Assembly: GCA_026419195.1 (NCBI GenBank)
Contig: JANZZV010000001.1
Location: forward strand, 310,001 to 374,000
Direction of reading: 5' to 3'
DNA: 64,000 nucleotides
Source: Fervidobacterium sp.
Lineage (GTDB): Bacteria > Thermotogota > Thermotogae > Thermotogales > Fervidobacteriaceae
Part shown: positions 27,497-37,786 of the stretch, piece after piece
Layout of the letters: every line of letters starts with the position of its first letter
Position numbering within the stretch: the stretch's first letter is position 1
Notes under the pieces: generated by a model
What the model was told of the DNA's origin: nothing
What the model saw: the letters and a program-made list of their open reading frames with translations, nothing else
The model's database searches: none
Position numbers and translations under genes: made by a program

Positions 27497-28899
27497 CTTT
27501 CAAATTCCTCCTTGCGATTTTCCTTTGGAGTAAATATTCTATCTATTTGCCTTATCTCTTTCAGCTTACTTTTATTAACCCATCCCATTGCAATGGCTGC
27601 CAAACTGGCTGCCCCAAGAGCTGTTGTTTCCCTGTTTACTGGTCTCTCAACCACATTTTGAACGGTATCAGATAATATTTGCATAATAAGGTTATTTTTT
27701 GATACTCCTCCATCCACTTTCAGGGTTCTAATACTTATCTTACTTTCTTTTTCCATCAATGTAACAAGCTGTCCAACGGAGAATGCAATTCCCTCAAAAG
27801 CAGCATAGATTACATGTCTTTTATCAGTCCCTGGAGTTAAACCAACGATGAGACCACGAGCAAATGGATCCCAATAAGGTGCTCCAAGTCCAGTTAAAGC
27901 GGGTACAAAATATATTCCTCCGTTGTTTCCAACTTGGAGTGCCAATTCCGTTAGTTCTGAACTATCCTTCGCAAAACCTAAATTCTTTATAAGGTAGTTA
28001 ACCAGGGTTCCAGTTGTAAAAACGCTGCCTTCGATTGCATAGATAATTTCAGCACCTATCTTCCAACCTACAGTGCTAAGTAAATTATGTTGCGATTCAA
28101 TAATCTTTTCCCCAGTGTTCATAAGGATAAAACTACCAGTCCCGAGTGTACACTTAACGTCGCCTGTCTCAAACGCAGTCTGACCAAAAAGTGCTGATTG
28201 CTGGTCACCTACAAGAGCCGCAACAGGTATACCGTCTTGTGTTTCACCAATGTATTGTGCAGTATCAACCACTTCTGGTAAGAAATCTCGTTCAACACCA
28301 AAGAGTTGTAAAAGTTCGTCGTCCCAATCAAGTGTGTGTATGTTAAAAAGCATAGTTCTTGATGCGTTTGAAACATCTGTAACATGTTTACCTGTCAATT
28401 TCCATGCGAGGAAAGAATCTATTGTACCAAATCGCAACGTGCCGTTTTGTGCTGATTTTTTTACATCGTCAACATTATTCAATAACCATTCTATTTTTGT
28501 TGCGGAAAAATATGGATCAACTACAAGTCCCGTTTTTTCCCTTATAGCTCTCCCAAATTCCTTCCTTAGTTCACTTGATCTTTCCGATGTTCTTCTACAT
28601 TGCCATACGATGGCGTTGTAAAGAATTCTTTTTTCCTTCTCATCCCAGGCTACAACTGTTTCTCTTTGGTTTGTGATACCGATGACACGAATCTGGCCAC
28701 CTTTCGCCTGTGCAACTCTCTTACACTCTTCAATTACTTCCGTCACTGTTTGCCAAATTTCTTCTGGATTATGTTCCACCCAACCTTCCTTCGGATATAT
28801 CTGTCTGAATTCTCGTCTGGCTTCGTGTATAATACTGAAATTTTCGTTAAAAAGAATAGCCCTCGTACTTGTTGTCCCTTGGTCTAGTCCTATATACAC
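27454..28899 (-). CDS. glpK: Glycerol kinase
   Basis: Phosphorylates glycerol to sn-glycerol-3-phosphate. FGGY-family kinase of about 481 residues: YIGLDQGTTSTRAILF at the N-terminus, then TNQRETVVAWD, WQCRRTSERS, and the C-terminal signature GVSKNNLIMQILSDTVQNVVERP. GTG 28899 is preferred because GGGGTGAT lies just upstream; GTG 28908 would add three residues. No glpF or glpD is adjacent, and its place among lon, tsaE and replication-related genes is unexpected for a catabolic gene. Confidence 0.97.
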   Translation of the reverse strand: MYIGLDQGTTSTRAILFNENFSIIHEARREFRQIYPKEGWVEHNPEEIWQTVTEVIEECKRVAQAKGGQIRVIGITNQRETVVAWDEKEKRILYNAIVWQCRRTSERSSELRKEFGRAIREKTGLVVDPYFSATKIEWLLNNVDDVKKSAQNGTLRFGTIDSFLAWKLTGKHVTDVSNASRTMLFNIHTLDWDDELLQLFGVERDFLPEVVDTAQYIGETQDGIPVAALVGDQQSALFGQTAFETGDVKCTLGTGSFILMNTGEKIIESQHNLLSTVGWKIGAEIIYAIEGSVFTTGTLVNYLIKNLGFAKDSSELTELALQVGNNGGIYFVPALTGLGAPYWDPFARGLIVGLTPGTDKRHVIYAAFEGIAFSVGQLVTLMEKESKISIRTLKVDGGVSKNNLIMQILSDTVQNVVERPVNRETTALGAASLAAIAMGWVNKSKLKEIRQIDRIFTPKENRKEEFERWKQAVNRSLNWGS

Positions 28900-28914
28900 T
28901 CTTATCACCCCGGT

Positions 28915-29136
28915 TTATTTAAATAACTTAGAGATAATGTTTAGCACCACCGTTAAGATCACACTTAACAAAATCATAGATGTTATAGGTATAATGAGTA
29001 CAAAATTCTTCTTTCTTATCACAATATCACCTGGCAACCATTTTAAATCACTCATCTTCGATATCAGAAACATCGTCAATCCCATTATAATAATCATCGC
29101 TCCGACCATGATCAATAACTTTCCAATTTCCTGCAT
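28915..29136 (-). CDS. DUF2905 small membrane protein
   Basis: 73 residues with two membrane helices (about 3-24 and 44-68) joined by the conserved loop LKWLPGDIVIRKKN, which is characteristic of DUF2905. ATG 29136 is chosen because GGGGGGAGA precedes it and because the family starts there; an upstream extension would read through the end of the PSP1 gene. It overlaps that gene by 89 bases. Function unknown. Confidence 0.85.
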   Translation of the reverse strand: MQEIGKLLIMVGAMIIIMGLTMFLISKMSDLKWLPGDIVIRKKNFVLIIPITSMILLSVILTVVLNIISKLFK

Positions 29137-29944
29137 TTTCTCCCCCCTTAAAATAGGAAAATGGTAATGCAACCATTTCCCCATCGTCTGTTTGGAGAGT
29201 GACTCTTGAAAGAAACACATTTACAGTTATCACCTTAGCAATCTTGCCATCATAATAAATCGTTGACCCTTCGTCTGGAATGTTCTCTAACATTTCTATG
29301 TAAAAGTCGTGTTCGTACATAAGACAACACAGCAGCCTACCACACGGTCCTGTTATCTTAGATGTGTTGATCATCATTTGTTGTCTTTTGGCATGTTTCA
29401 ATGTTATACTGTCAAATTCTCTTAAGAAATACGAACAACAACTTTTCAATCCACACAGTCCCAGTCCTCTTATGAATTTCATCTCATCTCTTACACCTAC
29501 TTGTCTAAGTTCAATCCGCGTTCTAAATTCCTTAGCTATATCTTTTACAAGTTCCCTGAAATCAACACGTGTCTTGGAACTAAAGTAAATGACAAGCTTG
29601 CTTCTATCAAAAATATATTTAGATTGCAGTATTTTCATTGGAAGTCCATGTTTTTTTACCAAATCTATTGTTATTTCCCTTGCACTTTTTGCGATTTGTT
29701 GATTTTCTTCAATTATCCTAAGATCTTCCTCTGTTGCCCTACGCATTATTTGTTTTATCTCATAATCTACATCGTCTATACTTATATCTTTCGGCCCAAG
29801 CAATATTTTACCGTAATCCACTCCAAATTCGCTTAAAACAATAGCGTAATCTCCGTACTTAAATTCTTCTCCATTGTCACCATAGTAGACTATCTTACCC
29901 ATTGGCATTAATTCTACACCATACACCGTTGCTTGAAAACTCAT
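29048..29944 (-). CDS. PSP1 domain protein (YaaT-like)
   Basis: 298 residues. The N-terminal part is beta-rich (TVYGVELMPMGKIVYY...YGDYAIVLSEFGVDYGKIL). The PSP1 core has the conserved cysteines in GLCGLKSCCSYFLREF and GPCGRLLCCLMYEHDFY, typical of YaaT/RicT-type proteins, which in Bacillus act in a Y complex influencing RNA processing and phosphorelay. It follows a DNA polymerase III delta-prime-like gene, the same pairing as holB-yaaT in Bacillus. ATG 29944 follows AGAGGTGAT and overlaps the previous stop. Confidence 0.93.
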   Translation of the reverse strand: MSFQATVYGVELMPMGKIVYYGDNGEEFKYGDYAIVLSEFGVDYGKILLGPKDISIDDVDYEIKQIMRRATEEDLRIIEENQQIAKSAREITIDLVKKHGLPMKILQSKYIFDRSKLVIYFSSKTRVDFRELVKDIAKEFRTRIELRQVGVRDEMKFIRGLGLCGLKSCCSYFLREFDSITLKHAKRQQMMINTSKITGPCGRLLCCLMYEHDFYIEMLENIPDEGSTIYYDGKIAKVITVNVFLSRVTLQTDDGEMVALPFSYFKGGENAGNWKVIDHGRSDDYYNGIDDVSDIEDE

Positions 29945-30741
29945 AGGTTATCACCTCTTAGTCCAAGAAGAAGTACGTGGTAAGTTAATTGATAATTAAA
30001 ATTGGCGAGTTTACTTTTTTGAATTTCATCGCAAATCTTTAAGTATTTTAATTTCTCTCCTTTAGATAAGTCATTCTTTTGAAAAATGTACCAGCTAATA
30101 ACTTTACTGAATATCTTGAGAAATTTAAAATTGTTTATCTTAGATAATTTCCCTGTGAATTTCAAGAACTCATCGAAAGGAAGTGCTTGATACTTATCAA
30201 CTAACGATTTCAATGTTAACGACGCACTAAGTTCATCTATTTCGTCGTTCTGTAAATCATCCTCGCTTAAAACAACATAGTCGCCGTTCTTAATTCTTTC
30301 AAGGTAGTCAAAATTCCAAAAGACAATATGTTTCTCAAAATCACTTAAATCATTCGACAAAGCTGGAAATTTAACATTTATCTTTTGAACCCTGCTCTTT
30401 ATCGTTGGTAGTAAAGAAGCATAGCGAGAAGTCACAAGAATAATAATTCCATATTCAGGAGGTTCTTCAAGAGTTTTGAGAAATGCGTTTGCTGCTTCTT
30501 GTGTCATTTTGTCTGCCTCGAGTATTACAACTGTTTTTTTATCGTTTGCTGACCTGAAATCAAGAAAATCTATAACTTCTCTGATGTCGTCTATGCCTAT
30601 GTTGCTATCAGGCTCGATAATCAAGTTGTTTTCCAAATCTCCACAAATGAACTTCTTTAAAATATGCTTACCATAACTTTTGTTGTGCACAACCAAGCAG
30701 TAGCTTTTTCCAGTCTCAAATTCTATGTTCTTTTCATCCAA
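29941..30741 (-). CDS. holB: DNA polymerase III delta-prime-like subunit
   Basis: About 266 residues. The AAA+ clamp-loader core is recognisable by KKTVVILEADKMTQEAANAFLKTLEEPPEYGIIILVTSRYASLLPTIKSRVQKI. The usual SRC motif reads SRV, the P-loop is degenerate, and no zinc-binding Cys4 module is present, consistent with an ATP-independent delta-prime subunit. The start is unclear: TTG 30741 lies ten bases after GGGGAGGTG, while TTG 30762 lies upstream of that site. It heads the long minus-strand gene series ending with fliD. Confidence 0.85.
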   Translation of the reverse strand: MDEKNIEFETGKSYCLVVHNKSYGKHILKKFICGDLENNLIIEPDSNIGIDDIREVIDFLDFRSANDKKTVVILEADKMTQEAANAFLKTLEEPPEYGIIILVTSRYASLLPTIKSRVQKINVKFPALSNDLSDFEKHIVFWNFDYLERIKNGDYVVLSEDDLQNDEIDELSASLTLKSLVDKYQALPFDEFLKFTGKLSKINNFKFLKIFSKVISWYIFQKNDLSKGEKLKYLKICDEIQKSKLANFNYQLTYHVLLLGLRGDNL

Positions 30742-30794
30742 ACCTTCAAAACACCTCCCCAAAAATACATACCTTTTGCATCGTTTGTAAATTA

Positions 30795-30800
30795 ATTATA
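30795..30800 (-). promoter_or_regulatory. Candidate -10 element of the holB-to-fliD gene series
   Basis: On the minus strand a perfect TATAAT lies about 55 bases upstream of the holB start in an AT-rich divergent region. The -35 side is weak, so confidence is modest. Confidence 0.4.
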
Positions 30801-30824
30801 CCACAATATCTTTTATTATGCATG

Positions 30825-30852
30825 TTGAATATATTTAATTACAGGGTATAAT
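30825..30852 (+). promoter_or_regulatory. Promoter for the HAD phosphatase gene
   Basis: TTGAAT at 30825-30830 and TATAAT at 30847-30852, spacer 16, about 40 bases before the start codon; divergent from the holB promoter. Confidence 0.7.
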
Positions 30853-30895
30853 TGTTGGTGAAGTATTTGTGGAGTTTACTGGGAGGAAGATATTG

Positions 30896-31543
30896 ATGGT
30901 GATAAGGAATATAATATTCGACCTTGGTAGAGTATTAATTGATTGGAGACCATACGAATATATGGTAAAAGAATTCGGTAGCGAAGTAGCTATTTTTTTG
31001 TGGAAAAATGTTTTTGATACGGTTGAGTGGAATCTTATGGACAAAGGTGAAATTACAGAAGAACAACTTTGGAATATGTTCAAAGAAAAGTTTCCAGAGT
31101 ACAAAGAATACATAGAGAAAATGAGCTTGAAGGTACCAGAACTTTTAACGCCAATTTCTGAAAATGTAGAACTACTTATGCCACTTAAGAGAATGGGTTA
31201 TCAATTATACGTACTCTCTAACTTTAGCAGAGGAAACTTTAATTATGTGTACAAAAAATTCGAGTTTTTCAAAATATTCGACGGTATGATAATATCTGGA
31301 TTTGTTAAACAGATTAAACCTGAGGTAGAGATTTATCAGACATTGATATTTAATTTCAACCTAAATCCATTTGAGTCTTTATTTATAGATGATAAAGAGG
31401 AAAACATAAAAACAGCTAAATTCTTTGGTTTCAACGTTATACACCTCCCTGATCATTCTTTGCTCAAGGAACGCTTGGAAAATATCCTTGGTAAGAAAAT
31501 AAATTATACTCACAATGAGTTTACTGAATTGATCTATGAGTAA
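30896..31543 (+). CDS. HAD superfamily hydrolase (YihX-like)
   Basis: About 215 residues. Motif I is IIFDLGRVLIDW, where the second Asp of the usual DxD is Gly, as in the YihX/epoxide-hydrolase-like HAD subgroup. Motif II is VLSNFSRGNF, and motif IV is LFIDDKEENIKTAKFFG with the acidic pair. The cap is helical. Probably a small-molecule phosphatase acting on a sugar phosphate or nucleotide; substrate not known. ATG 30896 is preceded by GGGAGG; TTG 30893 is possible. It overlaps the next gene by eight bases. Confidence 0.88.
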   Translation: MVIRNIIFDLGRVLIDWRPYEYMVKEFGSEVAIFLWKNVFDTVEWNLMDKGEITEEQLWNMFKEKFPEYKEYIEKMSLKVPELLTPISENVELLMPLKRMGYQLYVLSNFSRGNFNYVYKKFEFFKIFDGMIISGFVKQIKPEVEIYQTLIFNFNLNPFESLFIDDKEENIKTAKFFGFNVIHLPDHSLLKERLENILGKKINYTHNEFTELIYE

Positions 31544-32255
31544 ATTTAGCAAAGGAATACTTGAGATTAGTTTAGAGGATGTAAAAATAAAAGTGAAAGT
31601 CATAAAGCAAAAGAGGAACTCTTATAAGATTAAAGTTAGCAATGAAAAAATGTTGTTGTTGATTGTACCACCAAATGCAAAGTCAGGTGACATCATAAAT
31701 GTGTTGCGTATATGTAGTAACTGGATAAAACAATCTTTTGAAAAGTTACAGAGTCAAGAAAAGATCTTTTTTGACAGGTTATTGAATAATAGTTTGAAAG
31801 TTTCCTATCTTGGTGAAGAAATCAACGTACGAATCTCTGAACAGATAAGTTGTCCATTTGTTTTCACAGAGAAAAGTATACTATTACACAAGCGTTATTT
31901 AAACAATGCAAAGAAAATAATTACATATTGCCTAAGAAAAAGGGCAGAGGAATACCTTTCAAGACGTACAGCAGAACTTTCGAAACAAACGGGTTTGTTG
32001 TACAAAAAGGTCGTGGTAAAAAATACTAAAAGTAGATGGGGAAGCTGCTCTCGCAGGGGAATTATTTCGCTAAATTGGAGACTTATAATGGCACCTACTA
32101 ATGTAATAGATTATGTAATAGTTCACGAATTAGCTCATACTATTCAAATGAATCACAGTGAAAATTTTTGGAGAATCGTTGAGTTTTACAAACCAGATTG
32201 GAAAGAAAGTAAAATGTGGTTGAAGAGAAATGCCGAAAAGTTGTTTTCTCTTTAG
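31536..32255 (+). CDS. YgjP-like metal-dependent hydrolase (DUF45/WLM group)
   Basis: 239 residues. The zinc peptidase signature is VIVHELAHTIQMNHSENFW: His197, Glu198 and His201, with a third ligand at His207. The conserved SRWGSCSRRGIISLNWRLIMAP segment lies upstream (about 166-187). These are hallmarks of the YgjP family. The role is uncertain; a link to restriction-modification or nucleotide metabolism is only known by association. ATG 31536 overlaps the preceding stop. The gene ends before a strong shared terminator. Confidence 0.92.
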   Translation: MSKFSKGILEISLEDVKIKVKVIKQKRNSYKIKVSNEKMLLLIVPPNAKSGDIINVLRICSNWIKQSFEKLQSQEKIFFDRLLNNSLKVSYLGEEINVRISEQISCPFVFTEKSILLHKRYLNNAKKIITYCLRKRAEEYLSRRTAELSKQTGLLYKKVVVKNTKSRWGSCSRRGIISLNWRLIMAPTNVIDYVIVHELAHTIQMNHSENFWRIVEFYKPDWKESKMWLKRNAEKLFSL

Positions 32256-32281
32256 CTTGAAGTGGTATTATAAATAAACAT

Positions 32282-32307
32282 GGTCAGCTTTTGAAGCTGA
32301 CCGTTTT
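32282..32307. terminator. Bidirectional terminator between convergent genes
   Basis: Perfect nine-base stem GGTCAGCTT/AAGCTGACC (32282-32290 with 32294-32302), three-base loop, followed by GTTTTTGG on the plus strand. It ends the YgjP-type gene and probably also the aldolase gene from the other side. Confidence 0.85.
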
Positions 32308-32335
32308 TGGCAGTTTCTTGATAACCTTTTTGCGA

Positions 32336-32983
32336 CTATTTTTGCCTGTAAGAAGTTAAATATTTTTCTCTAAGTAGCTTGGCATGTTCTTGGGGTATTA
32401 TTTTCGGGTTTCCCGCCTTTAACGATTCCACGTAGATTTGAGCAGTTTTTTCAGCAACTTGTGTGGCTACAAATGCTTCCTGAAGGTTTTCTCCTACACA
32501 CACAAGTCCATGATTTTGCAAAAACACACAATTATTTTTCCCTAGTGCTTTTGTAGCATTTTTTGCTAACTCCCACGTACCTGGTAGTGCATAATCTGAG
32601 ACTTTCAAACACTCGCCAAGTATCATTACACCATCTTCAACTAAAGGAGGTATTTCATTAGTAATCAAAGAAACTATCGTTGAATAAACCGGGTGAGTAT
32701 GGATAATTGCTCGTACATCTTCACGGCTTTTGTATATTTGTATATGTAATGCTAATTCAGAAGACGGGTTCAAATTTCCGTAAAACTTTTCGCCATTTAA
32801 ATCCACCACGACTATTTCTTCGGGTTTTAAAATATCGTAAGGATAACCAGAAGGTGTGATATAAATGAGTTCATCGTATCTCAAGCTTATATTTCCCCAA
32901 GTACCTTTTGTAAAACCAGCATCAGTAATCAACTTAGCATATTTGACAATTTCTCCTGCGAGCTTATAAGAAAATTCAAACAT
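32336..32983 (-). CDS. Class II aldolase/adducin family protein (FucA-like)
   Basis: 215 residues. Signatures: GTWGNISLR for phosphate binding, PEEIVVVDLNGEKFYGNLNPSSELALH, the metal-binding pair in IIHTHPVYS, and the third metal His in LQNHGLVCVG. The family includes L-fuculose-1-phosphate aldolase and L-ribulose-5-phosphate 4-epimerase; the exact reaction cannot be settled here. ATG 32983 follows GGAGGA. It lies 59 bases downstream of galK on the same strand, so it may belong to the galactoside operon or have its own weak promoter. Confidence 0.88.
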   Translation of the reverse strand: MFEFSYKLAGEIVKYAKLITDAGFTKGTWGNISLRYDELIYITPSGYPYDILKPEEIVVVDLNGEKFYGNLNPSSELALHIQIYKSREDVRAIIHTHPVYSTIVSLITNEIPPLVEDGVMILGECLKVSDYALPGTWELAKNATKALGKNNCVFLQNHGLVCVGENLQEAFVATQVAEKTAQIYVESLKAGNPKIIPQEHAKLLREKYLTSYRQK

Positions 32984-33042
32984 CTCATATCCTCCTGTTT
33001 GTATCTAACTTAATCTTTTAAAACGCCAAAAAATAGATTTTG

Positions 33043-34107
33043 TTATTTTCTAAACACTCCATCACTTGTTTCAACATCCATCAACTTAGGTACTATACCA
33101 TATTTTATTTTGTATTTTTCAGCAACTTTTTCAAATGTACTTTTAAAATCATCCTTTGCAAGAACTATTACACTACCACCGAAGCCTGCACCAACTATTC
33201 TGGCACCAAGTACATTTGGATAATTTTCGAGCTGGTTTATTATGAAGTCAATTTCTTCGCAGGAAACTTCGTAATTTTCTTTTAGACTGTAATGCGACTC
33301 GTACAGATACTTACCAACCAAAGGTAGATTATCAGTTTCCAAAGCAGATAAAGTTTTTAATACTCTTTCATTTTCAGTTACAACATGTAATGCACGTTTT
33401 CTTAAAACAGGATCTAATATCTTGTCGATATCCTCACGAGTAACCTCTCTAAAGCTTTTCCTTCCGAGTGATTCAAGTGCAAGTTCGCATTCTCTCCTTC
33501 GTTTATTATACTCGGATACACCTAACTCATGTTTTATACCAGAATCGATTAAATACAACTTCGTACTATCAAGGTGAAATGGAATGTATTTGTATTCTCT
33601 GGTCATTGTGTCTATGAATAATGCGTGATTTTCTTTAGACAAAGCAACAGCATACTGGTCCATTATGCCGCATCGTACGCCTACAAATTCAACTTCACAT
33701 TCATGGGCAATCATTGCAAGTTCTTCTCTTGGTATTTCATAACCCATGATCTGAGAAATTGCATAACCTGTTCCAACTTCGAGAGCGGCTGAACTTGACA
33801 AACCAGCTCCCATTGGTAAATCAGAATCAATCTTTAAACTGAAAGGTTCTACTTCGTATCCGTGTTCTCTCAATTTCACAATCATACCTATAACATAATC
33901 AGCCCAAGAGTTTGTTTTTTCCGGTTGTAGAAACTCAATACCTCTTTTAGTTTGTTCCGAAAACAACTTGAATTTTTTCGATGATTCAATTTCGATTCTG
34001 ATGTACCTTTTTATTGCAAATGGTAATATGAATCCATCGTTGTAATCAGTGTGCTCTCCTATTAAATTTGCTCTTCCTGGAGAATAAACTATAACCTTCT
34101 CGTTCAT
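33043..34107 (-). CDS. galK: Galactokinase
   Basis: GHMP kinase of 354 residues, first step of the Leloir pathway (galactose to galactose-1-phosphate). The signature GRANLIGEHTDYNDGFILPFAI is at residues about 10-31, and the ATP-binding motif PMGAGLSSSAALE is at about 94-106. Motif 3 is near the C-terminus (GARIVGAGFGGSVI). ATG follows GGAGGTTG and overlaps the galT stop by four bases. Confidence 0.97.
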   Translation of the reverse strand: MNEKVIVYSPGRANLIGEHTDYNDGFILPFAIKRYIRIEIESSKKFKLFSEQTKRGIEFLQPEKTNSWADYVIGMIVKLREHGYEVEPFSLKIDSDLPMGAGLSSSAALEVGTGYAISQIMGYEIPREELAMIAHECEVEFVGVRCGIMDQYAVALSKENHALFIDTMTREYKYIPFHLDSTKLYLIDSGIKHELGVSEYNKRRRECELALESLGRKSFREVTREDIDKILDPVLRKRALHVVTENERVLKTLSALETDNLPLVGKYLYESHYSLKENYEVSCEEIDFIINQLENYPNVLGARIVGAGFGGSVIVLAKDDFKSTFEKVAEKYKIKYGIVPKLMDVETSDGVFRK

Positions 34108-35060
34108 ACAACAACCTCCACATTTCTTAATTCCTTTGCCGCTTCTTCAGGTACCTTAGGATTTATGAAAGCCCAGGTTCCTGTTTCTACACTTGCCATC
34201 CATTTTATCTTGTCTTTGTCCCTCTTAACTGGGTTAAACTCTATATGAAAATGGAATGCATGATTGTACCTTACATCGTTGACTGGTGCTTGGAAAAGCA
34301 TCATCATGTACGGAAACGCTTGTTGAAAAAGCAGATCATATTTCATTGTAACAACTTTTAGGGTTTTTGCCAAGAGGTGTCTTTCCTCGTTTTCAAACTC
34401 GACAATTGTACTTACGTGTCTTTTTGGGTACACATGCACTTCGTAAGGCCACCTTGCGTAAAACGGTACTAAGGCGATAAAACTTTCATTCTCATATATG
34501 ATTCGCTCTTTTAATCTTAGCTCTTGCTCAACTACATCACAAATCCCACATCGACCGTTATTATCAAAATACTCAGAAAGCGCATTAATTTTCACATCTA
34601 TTCTCTTTGGTAAAAACGGGAAGGCATACAGTTGACCATGTGGATGTGGTAAAGTGGCACCAACTTCCCTACCACGATTTTCAAAGATATATACGTACTT
34701 TATAGATGGATACTGCGACAAATCTACATATCTGTCGATCCACATATTGATTAGTTTTTCTATTTGATGAACTGGCATAAGGCTCATCGCACTGTCGTGC
34801 TCAATTGTGTAAACTACCACTTCGCATTGTCCATTTGACTTTTCTTTTTTGAAGATCTCGCTTAAAGATTTCACATCTGGGGCAGATAGTTTCATAGAAG
34901 GAAATTTGTTGTCAAAAGATGCAAGGTCATAAATATCCGAAAATTCATCACCACCAGGACATAAAGGACAAGTATTTACTGGATTCGTTGGTCTTGACTG
35001 TGTATACGCAGAAACAAGTACCCATTCATTAGTGAGTATATTCCATCTTCTTTCCATCAT
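34104..35060 (-). CDS. galT: Galactose-1-phosphate uridylyltransferase
   Basis: 318 residues. The catalytic motif HPHGQ is at 139-143, with the nucleophilic His expected at 141. A zinc-binding CPLC pair (residues 31-34) is present, and a second pair is in CGICD. The C-terminal domain has the conserved FHFHIEFNP. Transfers UMP from UDP-glucose to galactose-1-phosphate. The start may be either of two adjacent ATGs (35060 or 35057) after GGTGAGGA. Coupled to galK and galA by overlaps; galE is not in the window. Confidence 0.97.
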   Translation of the reverse strand: MMERRWNILTNEWVLVSAYTQSRPTNPVNTCPLCPGGDEFSDIYDLASFDNKFPSMKLSAPDVKSLSEIFKKEKSNGQCEVVVYTIEHDSAMSLMPVHQIEKLINMWIDRYVDLSQYPSIKYVYIFENRGREVGATLPHPHGQLYAFPFLPKRIDVKINALSEYFDNNGRCGICDVVEQELRLKERIIYENESFIALVPFYARWPYEVHVYPKRHVSTIVEFENEERHLLAKTLKVVTMKYDLLFQQAFPYMMMLFQAPVNDVRYNHAFHFHIEFNPVKRDKDKIKWMASVETGTWAFINPKVPEEAAKELRNVEVVV

Positions 35061-36742
35061 TTTTCCTCACCTTCCAACTTTATTTTGCTTTCGGTGTAGT
35101 AATTGAACGTTCTACCATCTTCTCTTTTCTCAACATTTTTAACAAGACCTACTCCCTTTTTATCAAGAAAAACATCGAACTTTGCTTGTTTCAAGTCTTT
35201 AATTATTAACTTGTCACATCCATTAATTGCACAACTTGTTATTCTGTATTCACCATCCAATATACCTTCCACTTTAAAAAACCTTTTTCCAAACTTTCTA
35301 TATTCCAAAATAAAATCCCAAAGCTTTTTGTCTATTTCTAATGATAAGTTATCGCTCTGAATTATCATATTATCAAGCAGTAAAGATACATACGCATACA
35401 GCTCTCTATGACAATCGTTAAGTTGTGTATTTTCTTTTCTTAACATCAAACAATCTGGATCATTCCACCAAAGAACATTGTTCATAAAAGCTCTTGTGAG
35501 TACATTTCTAAGTGCATAATAAGCATTTGGATAACCTATATCTGGTCCGTTTGGATCCCAATGGGGTGCTGTGTCTGCACTTATACGCATACCATCAACG
35601 TAACCCACACTTGGCAACAACGGAGCACCACATCCAAGTACAAACGATTCACCAACGGCATGTCTTATAATAGACATTCCCATTCTGTAAGCCTCGACTG
35701 GAGTTACGTCTTTGTACCTCTTACCCTGAATTGCACCAGCGAAGAGAAAGTCAATTTTGAAATAGTCAAATCCTAGCTTTTTTAGCTTGTAAAACAGCTT
35801 ACTTAACCACTCTGCAACGTCTGGATTTGTTGTATCAAGAGCGTATATTTTCTTGTTCCAATTTTCGTAAGCAACGACAGGATTGCCATCGCAATCTTTA
35901 ACAACCCAATCTGGGTGTTGGTTGTAAAGCTTTGAAGTTTCCGCAACACTGAACGGTGCAAGCCATATACCGGGAGTATATCCATATTCTCTTATCTTGG
36001 TCGAAATTATTTCTAGACTTTCAAATTTATCGTTAACTTCCCAGTCACCAATATCTTTTTCCCAAGCATCATCTATTTGGAAAACATCGTAATTGTAATC
36101 TTTTGAAAATGACAAATTTGAACACAGTTTATCGTAATCAAAATCTAAGAAATATTGATACCAACTTGACCAACCAATTAAATTTTTTCGCTTATAGACA
36201 ACTTTATTTTCCCTTGCTATCAAATCAGCATAGTGAGGTAAACCAATATCTGGGTTAGTAAAAAGAATAACAAAAGATTCCAATCTTGTCCAATCATCAA
36301 GAACTTTGCCAAAGTATTTTAACTTTACAACTATAGAATTTTCGTGTATTTCAAAATAAGGATGCCCGAATCTTGATTCAAGGGCACCTATTACGAAATT
36401 ATCAGAGCAAATAAAATAATCGCTAATTAACCTTTCAAAATATACATCAGGCATAATCGAGGCACTGAATCCAAATTTCTGAATCAATTCGCTTGGAAAA
36501 TCCAGTTTGAAATTTTTGTCTATTACTCTTGTGGGTCCCCAAGATTGCCAATTATTTATTAACAGCCTTTCCGGCTTTGGTAAGGAAAAAACTTCTAACT
36601 CATCAAGAACACCTTTTGCTTCGATAACAACCTTGTAACCAAGGTGAATCTTTTCCAGTTGGATTAACAGTTCACTACTATCAGATTTTCTGTAACCTGT
36701 TATTTTTTTCAGTTCTTGGCTATTTAGCGAAGATACAAACAT
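35057..36742 (-). CDS. galA: Alpha-galactosidase, glycoside hydrolase family 36
   Basis: 561 residues and no signal peptide, so intracellular. Releases terminal alpha-galactose from melibiose- or raffinose-type sugars. The (beta/alpha)8 barrel carries the nucleophile Asp331 in YFKIDFLFAG and the acid/base Asp390 in RISADTAPHWDP, in the same relative positions as in the characterised Thermotoga enzyme. Substrate-contact segments are WSSWYQYF and FQIDDAWEKDIGDW. ATG 36742 is chosen because AGGGAG precedes it and the upstream ATG lies inside the lacI-type gene end. Confidence 0.95.
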   Translation of the reverse strand: MFVSSLNSQELKKITGYRKSDSSELLIQLEKIHLGYKVVIEAKGVLDELEVFSLPKPERLLINNWQSWGPTRVIDKNFKLDFPSELIQKFGFSASIMPDVYFERLISDYFICSDNFVIGALESRFGHPYFEIHENSIVVKLKYFGKVLDDWTRLESFVILFTNPDIGLPHYADLIARENKVVYKRKNLIGWSSWYQYFLDFDYDKLCSNLSFSKDYNYDVFQIDDAWEKDIGDWEVNDKFESLEIISTKIREYGYTPGIWLAPFSVAETSKLYNQHPDWVVKDCDGNPVVAYENWNKKIYALDTTNPDVAEWLSKLFYKLKKLGFDYFKIDFLFAGAIQGKRYKDVTPVEAYRMGMSIIRHAVGESFVLGCGAPLLPSVGYVDGMRISADTAPHWDPNGPDIGYPNAYYALRNVLTRAFMNNVLWWNDPDCLMLRKENTQLNDCHRELYAYVSLLLDNMIIQSDNLSLEIDKKLWDFILEYRKFGKRFFKVEGILDGEYRITSCAINGCDKLIIKDLKQAKFDVFLDKKGVGLVKNVEKREDGRTFNYYTESKIKLEGEEK

Positions 36743-36743
36743 C

Positions 36744-37778
<1,035 letters not shown>

Positions 37779-37786
37779 TTATCGCC

